Below are positions 1-5,824 of a stretch of 7,742 nt of DNA, in pieces. Source of the stretch: Bryobacterales bacterium (lineage in GTDB: Bacteria > Acidobacteriota > Terriglobia > Bryobacterales > Bryobacteraceae); assembly GCA_003132905.1 (NCBI GenBank), contig PKZC01000063.1, forward strand, positions 1 through 7,742, given 5' to 3'. A program made the translations under genes and the position numbers. Under the pieces are notes generated by a model that worked only from the letters and a program-made list of their open reading frames with translations, was not told where the DNA came from and searched no databases. Numbering within the stretch: position 1 is the stretch's first letter; each line of letters starts with the position of its first letter.

Positions 1-398
1 AGGATGACGCCCTTTTCCTTCTCGATGTCCTCTTCGCGGAATAAAGGATTGCGAACCATGTCAGCCAAGACATCGAACGCGATGGGCAGATGCTCGTCCA
101 GAACCTTGGTGTTGTAACTCACCATCTCCTTGGCCGTGAAGGCGTCGAGGCCGCCGCCAATGGAATCCACCGACCGGGCGATCTCTTCCGCCGACCGATT
201 CTTGGTTCCCTTGAACAGCATGTGCTCGATGAAATGCGAGATCCCGTTTTCTTCCGAGGTTTCCCGGCGCGAGCCGGTGCGAATCCAAACGCCCAGGGAG
301 ACCGACCGGACGTGGCTCATCTCCTCGCTGATTACCCGAACCCCGTTCTTCAAGGTTGCAACTTCAATATCGCGGACGGTTTGAACTGCGTTAGCCAT
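1..398 (-). CDS. M16 family zinc metallopeptidase, N-terminal part (runs off the left edge)
   Basis: This is the 5' part (132 full codons) of an insulinase/mitochondrial-processing-peptidase-type protease. The inverted zinc-binding motif HFIEH is at residues 55-59, inside GISHFIEHMLFKGT, the family signature. In that motif the two histidines bind zinc and Glu58 is the catalytic base. The third zinc ligand, a Glu about 76 residues after the second His, would fall about residue 135, a few codons beyond the window edge; the context leading to it (DIEKEKGVI, residues 124-132) is typical. No signal peptide is visible. I chose the ATG at 398 because AAGGAAGG sits 4 nt upstream (403-410); another in-frame ATG at 413 would add five residues but overlaps that site. 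The gene is divergent from rlmN across 64 nt. In this family the substrate is usually peptides or misfolded protein; the specific substrate cannot be told here. Confidence 0.93.
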   Translation of the reverse strand, partial: MANAVQTVRDIEVATLKNGVRVISEEMSHVRSVSLGVWIRTGSRRETSEENGISHFIEHMLFKGTKNRSAEEIARSVDSIGGGLDAFTAKEMVSYNTKVLDEHLPIAFDVLADMVRNPLFREEDIEKEKGVI

Positions 399-402
399 TT
401 TG

Positions 403-410
403 CCTTCCTT
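403..410 (-). promoter_or_regulatory. Ribosome binding site of the M16 peptidase gene
   Basis: On the minus strand this reads AAGGAAGG, 4 nt before the ATG at 398. It decides the start in favour of 398 over the in-frame ATG at 413, which overlaps this site. Confidence 0.65.
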
Positions 411-450
411 CATTTTATCGCGGATTCGTATCCTATAGCTCGCCCTGCAC

Positions 451-456
451 TATACT
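451..456 (+). promoter_or_regulatory. Candidate -10 box for rlmN (possible leaderless transcript)
   Basis: TATACT matches the sigma-70 -10 consensus TATAAT at 5 of 6 positions and ends 6 nt before the GTG start of rlmN at 463. At that spacing transcription would begin at about the start codon, giving a leaderless or nearly leaderless mRNA. I see no convincing -35 hexamer upstream. The intervening GAAGGT is too close to the GTG to be a good ribosome binding site. The whole 399-462 gap must also hold the promoter of the divergent M16 gene, for which I see no clear boxes. Confidence 0.35.
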
Positions 457-462
457 GAAGGT

Positions 463-1533
463 GTGGCGCAAGCTATTGTAGGCCTTGAACTTCCGGATCT
501 ACAAGCCTTCCTGGGACCAGAACAGCCCGCTTTTCGAGCCCGCCAGTTATACGACGCCGTGTACCGGCAAAGGGTAGCGGACCTGGTTCAAATCACCAGT
601 TTCCCCGCAAGTTTAAGAAAACAATTGTCATCTAGGGTCGCGATCGGCTTGCCTTCGCCCTCGGCGGAATACAAAAGTACCGATGGGACCCGGCGTTACT
701 TATTGGAGCTGGAAGATCATCGGACCATCGAAACAGTACTGATGCCCGAGGATACCCGGGACACCATCTGCATCTCGAGCCAGGTAGGCTGCCCGGTAAA
801 CTGCCAGTTCTGCCTCACCGCGCTCATGGGCCTGGAGCGAAACCTGACGGCGGGCGAGATCGTGGGCCAGGTGCTCTTCGTGATGCGGGCGCACAAGATT
901 TCCACTGAGACCGATCGACTGAACATCGTGATGATGGGCATGGGCGAGCCGCTGTTGAACCTGCCCAACGTGATCAAAGCCACGCGGATTTTGACCGACC
1001 CCGCCGGCATCGGCCTTTCGCAAAAACGAATTACGCTGTCGACCGCCGGCATCGTACCGAAGATCGCCGAGCTGGGGCGCGAAGCCGTGCGGCCGAAGCT
1101 CGCCATTTCACTGAACGCGTCCTACGAAGATCAACGTCGCCAGCTGATGCCGATCACGCGCAAGTATTCACTGAAGGACCTTCTCGTGGCGTGCAAGGCG
1201 TATCCGTTGCGTCCCTGGGAAAAGCTCTCGTTTGAATACGTGCTGCTCAAAGGCGTGAACGATACCGATGCCGATGCGCGGCGCGTGGTGCAGTTGCTGG
1301 CGCACATGAATGCCAAGGTGAATTTGATCGCACTGAATCCCGGCCCGGGCATCGCCTTTGAAACTCCAGATCCCGAGCGCGTTCACGCGTTTCAAGCCAT
1401 AGTGAGACGGGCCATGCCGTGCTTCATCCGCAAGCCACGAGGACTGGATATCTTCGCTGCCTGCGGACAGTTGAAGCGAGAAGTCCCTCAGGGTAACGGC
1501 ACATTTAAATTGGCCACAGATGGACACAGATGA
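463..1533 (+). CDS. rlmN: Dual-specificity RNA methyltransferase RlmN (23S rRNA A2503 / tRNA A37, C2-methylation)
   Basis: A 356-aa radical-SAM enzyme that methylates C2 of adenosine 2503 in 23S rRNA and of adenosine 37 in some tRNAs, by a ping-pong mechanism through a methylated cysteine. The CX3CX2C cluster motif is at Cys110, Cys114 and Cys117 (CPVNCQFC). The two mechanistic cysteines are Cys103 (seven residues before the cluster motif, as in the E. coli enzyme) and Cys334 in the C-terminal FAACGQL. GMGEPL (159-163 region), [12 protein letters not shown] (about 188-199) and LMPITRKY (about 228-235) are also RlmN signatures. The N-terminal helical RNA-binding domain is present (about 8-65). 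The start is a GTG at 463; no earlier in-frame start is plausible. Oddity: the last six codons and the TGA stop lie inside the left inverted repeat of the GxxExxY element, so the native C-terminus may have been altered. The catalytic core is intact, so the enzyme should be functional. Confidence 0.97.
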   Translation: MAQAIVGLELPDLQAFLGPEQPAFRARQLYDAVYRQRVADLVQITSFPASLRKQLSSRVAIGLPSPSAEYKSTDGTRRYLLELEDHRTIETVLMPEDTRDTICISSQVGCPVNCQFCLTALMGLERNLTAGEIVGQVLFVMRAHKISTETDRLNIVMMGMGEPLLNLPNVIKATRILTDPAGIGLSQKRITLSTAGIVPKIAELGREAVRPKLAISLNASYEDQRRQLMPITRKYSLKDLLVACKAYPLRPWEKLSFEYVLLKGVNDTDADARRVVQLLAHMNAKVNLIALNPGPGIAFETPDPERVHAFQAIVRRAMPCFIRKPRGLDIFAACGQLKREVPQGNGTFKLATDGHR

Positions 1534-1541
1534 ACGCGGAT
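1513..1541 (+). repeat. Left terminal inverted repeat of the GxxExxY element
   Basis: It begins GCCACAGATG and is built from about three tandem 10-base units that share CAGATG or a close variant. It encodes the final residues and TGA stop of rlmN in one frame, and the start codon (1520) and first residues of the GxxExxY protein in another. It pairs with 1899-1927 on the opposite strand. Confidence 0.8.
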
Positions 1542-1930
1542 ACCTAAATTCCTTAACTGAAAAAGTGTTGGGTGCCGTATTCGAGGTATCCAATACTCTC
1601 GGTGCTGGGTTCCTAGAAAAGGTTTACGAACGCGCACTCCTCAAGGAATTGAGCATGAGAGGAATCCGAGCTTCTTCTCAAAGGTCATTTGCCGTAACAT
1701 ACAAAGGCCATTCTGTTGGTGAATACTTCGCTGACATCATCGTAGAAGATGTTCTAGTAATCGAACTCAAATGTGTCGAGCGTCTTGCAAATGAACATTT
1801 AGCTCAATGTCTGAATTATCTTCGCGCGTCCCGCATGCCAATTTGTCTTCTAATCAATTTTCAAAAGCCAAAGGTTGAGTGGAAACGCGTTATTTCAGAT
1901 CTGTGTTCATCTGCGTTCATCTGTGGCTAA
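1520..1930 (+). CDS. GxxExxY protein (PD-(D/E)XK nuclease-like fold)
   Basis: A 136-aa member of the GxxExxY family (TIGR04256, PDDEXK_3 type). The name-giving motif is GFLEKVY at residues 30-36. A PD-(D/E)XK-like active site can be read as Asp72 (in YFADIIV), then Glu82 and Lys84 (IELK), with Gln96 in the following helix (AQCLNYL). Length matches the family average of about 130 residues. The role is unknown; a DNA-cleaving or processing activity is inferred from the fold only. The ATG at 1520 overlaps the 3' end of rlmN by 14 nt, and no ribosome binding site is visible, so translation may depend on rlmN. The final residues ([11 protein letters not shown]) are encoded by the right inverted repeat. 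The TAA stop overlaps the TAG stop of the convergent SDR gene. GC content is clearly lower than in the neighbours. Confidence 0.88.
   Translation: MDTDERGYLNSLTEKVLGAVFEVSNTLGAGFLEKVYERALLKELSMRGIRASSQRSFAVTYKGHSVGEYFADIIVEDVLVIELKCVERLANEHLAQCLNYLRASRMPICLLINFQKPKVEWKRVISDLCSSAFICG
1899..1927 (-). repeat. Right terminal inverted repeat of the GxxExxY element
   Basis: The reverse complement starts with the same GCCACAGATG as the left repeat and matches it at 25 of 29 positions. It encodes the C-terminus of the GxxExxY protein. Its last base (1927) is also the final base of the SDR stop codon on the other strand. It has the same 10-base internal periodicity as the left copy. Confidence 0.8.
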
Positions 1931-2754
1931 GAATTCACCTTCTGCAGTCTTCTCAGTGTATAAATCTCCGGATGTATATTTCCCGATCGCAGCTTTTTCC
2001 AATCGTCCGAAACGTGAATCAGTTTTCCGCTGATGTGATTCGACTGCTCTGACGCAAGGAACAGCGCTAGCTGAATCTGCTTCTCGGGCGCGACGCCGCC
2101 GGTTTGCCGGGTCTGCAGCGCTTCCTCGGTTTCCTTCCACCCCGCGCGTTCGCCGGCGCGCAGAATCTCGTCCGTCATATGCGTGTACGTGGCGCCGGGT
2201 CCCATGCAATTGATCTGAACATTATGCTCGCGAACTTCTTCGGCGACTGTCTCCACCAGCCGTACCACAGCCGCTTTGGTGGCTGCGTAAGCCGACAGAT
2301 TGGGGCGCGCCATGGTTGCCCCCGGCCCGCTGAGCACGATGATCTTACCCTCCCGGCGCGCGATCATGTGCGGTAGAACTGCTTTGCAGGCGTGCATCAC
2401 GCCCAGCAGGTTGGTGTGGATGATGTCGGCCCACGCCTTGGGCGATTGCTCCACAAACGGCCCGATGGGTCCTGGAATTGCAGCGGCGCAGATCAGAACA
2501 TTTACCTCCCCATAATGGACACGCACTCGATCGACCGCCGTGTTCACCTGTTCAAAATCGGTGACATCGGCGCGAATCCGGAGCGCGTTTCCGCCGGCGT
2601 GTTCGATCTCCAGATGCGCCAGGTCCAGTTCCGCCTTGCTGCGCGCGAGCAGCGCCACCCGATTTCCGGCCGTCGCAAATCCGATCGCCAGACGTTTGCC
2701 GATGCCGCGTCCGGCTCCAGTGACGAGCACACCGGCGTTGGTCAAAGTTTCCAC
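1927..2754 (-). CDS. Short-chain dehydrogenase/reductase (SDR), NAD(P)-dependent
   Basis: A classical SDR oxidoreductase with a Rossmann fold, 275 aa from the GTG at 2754. Residue numbers here follow the longer 281-aa reading from the TTG at 2772. The dinucleotide-binding motif TGAGRGIG is at 18-25, Asp69 follows beta-4 (ADVTD), Asn121 is in HTNLLG, Ser148 is in VLSGPGAT, and the catalytic YAATK is at 162-166. The usual NNAG motif reads ICAAA (94-98), with Cys in place of the central Asn. The C-terminal tail ([15 protein letters not shown]) is longer than in minimal SDRs. I prefer the GTG because GGAAGG at 2765-2770 lies 10 nt upstream, while the TTG at 2772 has no ribosome site. Substrate unknown. 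It is the last gene of a possible three-gene minus-strand cluster, 70 nt after the toroid/ankyrin gene, and its stop touches the GxxExxY element. Confidence 0.92.
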   Translation of the reverse strand: METLTNAGVLVTGAGRGIGKRLAIGFATAGNRVALLARSKAELDLAHLEIEHAGGNALRIRADVTDFEQVNTAVDRVRVHYGEVNVLICAAAIPGPIGPFVEQSPKAWADIIHTNLLGVMHACKAVLPHMIARREGKIIVLSGPGATMARPNLSAYAATKAAVVRLVETVAEEVREHNVQINCMGPGATYTHMTDEILRAGERAGWKETEEALQTRQTGGVAPEKQIQLALFLASEQSNHISGKLIHVSDDWKKLRSGNIHPEIYTLRRLQKVNS

Positions 2755-2764
2755 CGTGCTGATA

Positions 2765-2770
2765 CCTTCC
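2765..2770 (-). promoter_or_regulatory. Ribosome binding site favouring the GTG start of the SDR gene
   Basis: On the minus strand this reads GGAAGG, 10 nt before the GTG at 2754. The TTG at 2772, which would add six residues, has only a weak GTGGA upstream of it. Either start leaves the Rossmann motif intact. Confidence 0.45.
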
Positions 2771-2824
2771 AATCCACGTTAGTACAACGCGGGCACGGTT
2801 GCGCGCCCCGAGCGAATGGCTTGC

Positions 2825-4486
2825 TTACCTTGCGGCCCTGGGCCCCTCCAGGCTCGCCAGTAAATGCGTGTGGTTGTACTTGCGCGCCAGGCCTAAAGCC
2901 GTCAACCCTTCCTTATCGCGCGTGCCGGTTTGTGCGCCGGAGCGGAGCAGCAGGTCGATCATCGCCGAATCGCCGAAGTCGATGGAAGCCGCGTAGAGTA
3001 GGGGAGTCATGCCCTTTTTGTCTACATGATTCACGTCCGCGCCACGCTGGATCAACAGGCGGGCCATCTCCACGCGGTTGGCGATAGAGGCCCAGGAAAG
3101 TATGGTGATGCCGTCGTTGTCGGCTTCGTCTACCCGCGCTCCCTCATCCAGCAGGACGCGTACCGCCTCCGTCCGGTGCGTGGTAGCCAGCATCAGGAGA
3201 GGAGTCACAGGGAACATGCCGAGCAAGTTCATTTTGTCGTCCAGGCGGTCACCTGATTTGTGCAAGCGGTCCAGGATACCGGCGTTGCCAGCGAAAGCAG
3301 CCAACAAGATGGGTTGAGCGTTGAACAGCGGCGCGCCTTGACCCTTCGGGAGCCGCACGGAAGCGCCGTGGTCGAGCAACAGGTTCATGGCCGCGGTCGA
3401 TCCAGGGTAATTGGCTGCCACCAACAGTGCGGAGTATCGGTTCTTGGCACGCGCGTCGGCATTCGCCCCTCGAGCGAGCAGCAGTCGCATTTTGTCGACG
3501 TCAGGCGTAGCCAGCATCAAGGCAGTCGTACCGCCGGATTTCGTCGCCGCATTAGAATCGAATCCGCCATCCAGCAGGCGCTTCACATCGTCCACGCTGC
3601 CAAATAACACGGTCTCAGCCCACGGCTCGACATTCTGCGGTTCCGATTCTTTCAAGAGACGCGGTTTCCACTCCACCTGCGGGAGTGCTTGCGCCAACGC
3701 GATGACGGCCCAGCTCTCGCCCATGGTGGAGACGAACTGATCGTGACCGTACGGGTGACCGGTCTCGAAATACGCCGGGCTTACCGGAGCAGGCGGATGC
3801 AAACGCGACGCCACGTGCCACGAACCGTCTGGCGCTTGTGTCTTTAGCAGGTAATTAGCCCCGCGTTGCCAACCCCCATCGGACGTGGGAACACCCGCCT
3901 CGTGCAGAGCCCAAAGCGCTTCTCCGGTGGCATAAGCGTCACTGGGACGGCCGTCGAGCGAAGCCCAGCCGCCATCCGGTTGCTGCGTCGCAAGCAGCGC
4001 TTTCGCGAGCTTTCGCAACTTCGCGCGATCGTCGCCCGCCCACCACAGGCCCAGCAGTTGATAGGTCCGCCCTTCGGTGTCCGGCGGTTCATGCAATTCC
4101 AGCCATTCTCGCCCGCGAGCAATATGCATGGCAGCATCGGTCTTTTCGCTCGGATGGCTGTACAACTGAATCGCGCGCAGTACCAATGCGGTTTCCGTGA
4201 AGAAGCTATAGGCCGACGGCGGCCGTTGATGGAAGCTGGCCCAAGATCCATCCGCGTCTTGCCGCTGCGCAAGTAGCCGAGCGTATACGGCAGTTATCAC
4301 ATTGGGCTTTATCCCCGCGGAATCTGCCGCTACCAGCCGGTAAGCGTCGTCCATCGCCGGCTCGATCACCCAATTGTATTGGACGGCTCTGTCCAGGTCC
4401 GTAAAGTTGAACACCTTCACGGCGTCGGCGTGGGCGATCGTCTCGTCCACGGGAATGCCATGTTCGCGAGCAGATTGAAAAGCCAA
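2825..4486 (-). CDS. Toroid (squalene-cyclase/prenyltransferase-like) plus ankyrin-repeat protein, main open part
   Basis: 553 aa as an open frame from a TTG at 4486, but this is almost certainly not the native start: the frame continues upstream through a TAG to a signal peptide and CNSCH motif (see 4499-4672). Residues about 60-270 carry alpha/alpha-toroid repeats with QW-like motifs: QDADGSW (76-82), QQPDGGW (168-174) and QAPDGSW (217-223). Residues about 288-548 hold roughly eight ankyrin repeats, for example GITILSWAS...LLIQRGADVN and GMTPLLYAA...LLLRSGAQ. No cyclase DxDD catalytic motif is visible, so the toroid is probably a binding scaffold. Inference: a periplasmic or extracytoplasmic haem-linked protein of acidobacterial type; its partner and reaction are unknown. 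It lies 21 nt (from the upstream ATG) after the GT4 gene on the same strand, and 70 nt before the SDR. No ribosome binding site precedes the TTG. Confidence 0.85.
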   Translation of the reverse strand: MAFQSAREHGIPVDETIAHADAVKVFNFTDLDRAVQYNWVIEPAMDDAYRLVAADSAGIKPNVITAVYARLLAQRQDADGSWASFHQRPPSAYSFFTETALVLRAIQLYSHPSEKTDAAMHIARGREWLELHEPPDTEGRTYQLLGLWWAGDDRAKLRKLAKALLATQQPDGGWASLDGRPSDAYATGEALWALHEAGVPTSDGGWQRGANYLLKTQAPDGSWHVASRLHPPAPVSPAYFETGHPYGHDQFVSTMGESWAVIALAQALPQVEWKPRLLKESEPQNVEPWAETVLFGSVDDVKRLLDGGFDSNAATKSGGTTALMLATPDVDKMRLLLARGANADARAKNRYSALLVAANYPGSTAAMNLLLDHGASVRLPKGQGAPLFNAQPILLAAFAGNAGILDRLHKSGDRLDDKMNLLGMFPVTPLLMLATTHRTEAVRVLLDEGARVDEADNDGITILSWASIANRVEMARLLIQRGADVNHVDKKGMTPLLYAASIDFGDSAMIDLLLRSGAQTGTRDKEGLTALGLARKYNHTHLLASLEGPRAAR

Positions 4487-4498
4487 TGCTGCTTGAAA

Positions 4499-4672
4499 CT
4501 AGTGGTGGCAGGAGTTGCAGGTTTGCGTGGAATACCAGCCTTTTTGGCTCGCCTGGAACAGCGTGACGGCGCGGGTGGCTGCATCGCGAATGCGCTCGGG
4601 CGGCGCGCTGGCGCTCCATGCCGCGGCGCTGGAACACAGAAGTGAACACAAAAATCCAGCCCCAACGCGCAT
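4499..4672 (-). pseudogene. Severed 5' end of the toroid/ankyrin gene: signal peptide and c-type haem motif, ended by an in-frame TAG
   Basis: From the ATG at 4672 the frame reads 57 residues and then a TAG (4499-4501). Only four codons separate that TAG from the TTG at 4486, in the same frame. Residues 1-23 look like a Sec signal peptide (MRVGAGFLCSLLCSSAAAWS, then ASA). Residues 34-48 (RAVTLFQASQKGWYS) resemble the start of a toroid repeat. CNSCH at 52-56 is a CXXCH covalent haem c site. The sequence after the stop (FQAALAFQSAREHGIPVDE) continues the same domain smoothly, so the TAG appears to interrupt a gene of about 615 codons rather than separate two genes. A CAG-to-TAG change (Gln after CHH) would explain it. 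It could be a true nonsense mutation, a sequencing or assembly error, or read-through. Confidence 0.8.
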
Positions 4673-4678
4673 ATCGGA

Positions 4679-4707
4679 ATTATATCGCCGCGCCTAAACC
4701 CGGTGAA
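4679..4707 (-). promoter_or_regulatory. Candidate promoter for the haem/toroid/ankyrin gene
   Basis: On the minus strand a perfect TATAAT (4679-4684) lies 6 nt before the ATG at 4672. A TTCACC (4702-4707), matching TTGACA at 4 of 6 positions, sits 17 nt further upstream. The arrangement would give a leaderless transcript and matches the spacing of the -10 box before rlmN. No ribosome binding site precedes the ATG. The -35 element overlaps the 3' end of the GT4 gene. Confidence 0.4.
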
Positions 4708-5773
4708 AAAACTCCAGGCTTTTGCGCGCGCAAACTTCCCAGCGGTATTCGCCGCGGGCCCTTGCCACGCCCGCCGTTCGCAGTTTTTTCTGTAATGAGA
4801 CGGAAGAAACCAGGGTTTCCATGGCGGTTCGAATCTCCGCGGGGCTGCGAGGATCCACCAACAGCGCCGCTTCGCCCGCTACTTCCGGCAAACAAGAAGT
4901 GTTCGAAGTGATCACCGGAACGCCGGCCGCCATCGCCTGCGCTACTGGAAGTCCGAAACCTTCATATAAGGATGGATACACAAACGCACTCGCGCCGGCC
5001 ATCAATCCCGGAAGTTCGTCTTCGGGCACGTACCCCAGATACCGCACGCCAGGCGGCCGGGATGCGAGCCTGTGGATGGTCTCATCGGCTGCCCAGCCGC
5101 TCGCCCCCGCGACGACTAAATCGAAATCGCCGCGAAAACGAAACTCGGCCCACGCGTCCAACAACGTGTCCACATTCTTGCGCGGTTCAATCGCGCCCAG
5201 ATACAAAACGTAGGGCTGCTCGCTGGGCCGCGCCTGCGCGCCGAAGTAAACTTCCGGCACACCGGGATAAATCACTTCGATTCGTTTCGCATCTAGGCCG
5301 AGCAAGCGCACAGCGTCCAGCCGCGAATTTTCGGAAATGGCGATCAGACGATCCGCTCGTCCCAGTACATTTTTCGCCAGGCTCTCGTCGGCCCGAATAT
5401 TGGCGGCAGTGTGGAACTCAGGCATCAACCGGCAGGTCATGTCGTAAATGGTTGCCGTTAACTTAATGTTCTTGGGAGGAAACCGGATCTGATTCGAGAC
5501 ATGGAACACATCGGCCTTGGGCATGGTCCAGCGCAGCAGCGGCAAGGATGGCGCGGAATTCGCGGCGAAAATCCGTCCCAGGTGCAGGAGTGTCCGCGTG
5601 GACGCGGCAATGGAGCGCTCGTGATTTAGCGGTCCCAGGCTAGCCAGCGCCGGCAACGTCAGTATCCGGTCGTTCCGCGCCTGTTCCCACAGACTTTGAA
5701 TCCAGTAATAGGTGTAATTCTTGACGCCCGCGCTTCTGAGCAGCAGCGGAGTGGCGTCAATCAAAATCCGCAT
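4694..5773 (-). CDS. GT4-family glycosyltransferase (GT-B fold)
   Basis: A 359-aa retaining glycosyltransferase of family GT4, transferring a sugar from a nucleotide donor (often GDP-mannose or a UDP-sugar) to a cell-surface glycan or lipid acceptor at the cytoplasmic side of the membrane. The N-terminal domain starts with MRILIDATPL and has the glycine/aromatic loop about residues 13-22. YDMTCRLMPEFH (110-121) and AISENSRLD (145-153) are typical of the first Rossmann domain. LYLGAIEPRKN (190-200) opens the donor-binding domain, and SLYEGFGLP (268-276) with GVPVITSNTSCLPEVAG (284-300) forms the nucleotide-sugar site. Oddity: the EX7E motif has Glu271 but Gln279 in place of the second Glu. Length is normal for the family. 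The ATG at 5773 is the first possible start and has no strong ribosome site. It is first in the minus-strand cluster and divergent from the DUF2252 gene. Donor and acceptor cannot be told. Confidence 0.93.
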   Translation of the reverse strand: MRILIDATPLLLRSAGVKNYTYYWIQSLWEQARNDRILTLPALASLGPLNHERSIAASTRTLLHLGRIFAANSAPSLPLLRWTMPKADVFHVSNQIRFPPKNIKLTATIYDMTCRLMPEFHTAANIRADESLAKNVLGRADRLIAISENSRLDAVRLLGLDAKRIEVIYPGVPEVYFGAQARPSEQPYVLYLGAIEPRKNVDTLLDAWAEFRFRGDFDLVVAGASGWAADETIHRLASRPPGVRYLGYVPEDELPGLMAGASAFVYPSLYEGFGLPVAQAMAAGVPVITSNTSCLPEVAGEAALLVDPRSPAEIRTAMETLVSSVSLQKKLRTAGVARARGEYRWEVCARKSLEFFHRV

Positions 5774-5824
5774 GGCTTGGTCAGCAAGAGATTAGCACGG
5801 AAGCCGCGCCCGGCAACCGCTAGA

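Larger units (their letters stand above)
1513..1927 (+). mobile_element. GxxExxY mini-element bounded by 29-bp imperfect inverted repeats
   Basis: A 415-bp unit bounded by inverted repeats at 1513-1541 and 1899-1927, with 25 of 29 positions identical and all four differences transitions. It holds a single gene, for a GxxExxY protein, whose start codon lies in the left repeat and whose last codons lie in the right repeat. GC counted by hand over 1561-1860 is about 44%, against about 63% in a sampled 60-base line of rlmN, consistent with a foreign origin. I see no transposase and no clear target-site duplication outside the repeats. Mobility is inferred from repeats, composition and position between convergent genes, not shown. 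The alternative is a gene flanked by palindromic regulatory sequence. Confidence 0.6.

Noticed and set aside
399..462. Possible -10 boxes for the M16 gene (TATAGT, TATAGG and TAAAAT on the minus strand)
   Set aside because: Several weak candidates in 64 AT-rich bases and none with a fitting -35, so no single one can be supported.
2392..3087. Long plus-strand open frame opposite the SDR and ankyrin genes
   Set aside because: Its translation is low-complexity, Arg/Pro-rich and resembles no family; the opposite strand has clear domains in both regions. It is a shadow of high-GC coding sequence.
4206..4649. Minus-strand frame of 147 codons overlapping the 5' end of the toroid gene
   Set aside because: Arg-rich and without domain character. 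The alternative frame from the ATG at 4672 gives a signal peptide, a CXXCH and a continuation into the toroid.
4630..4652. Sequence resembling the GxxExxY inverted repeat (TGTGTTCACTTCTGTGTTCC on the minus strand)
   Set aside because: The match is partial, without a partner repeat, and the bases encode the hydrophobic signal peptide segment (LCSLLCSS). Probably chance.
4721..4734. Perfect palindrome TTTGCGCGCGCAAA
   Set aside because: It lies inside the GT4 coding region and is explained by the codons for VCARK. A single occurrence with no regulatory context.
5696..5824. Upstream extension of the DUF2252 frame to an ATG at 5696
   Set aside because: It would overlap the divergent GT4 gene by 78 nt, and the added residues have no DUF2252 character. 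The family-like sequence begins around the ATGs at 5825-5840.
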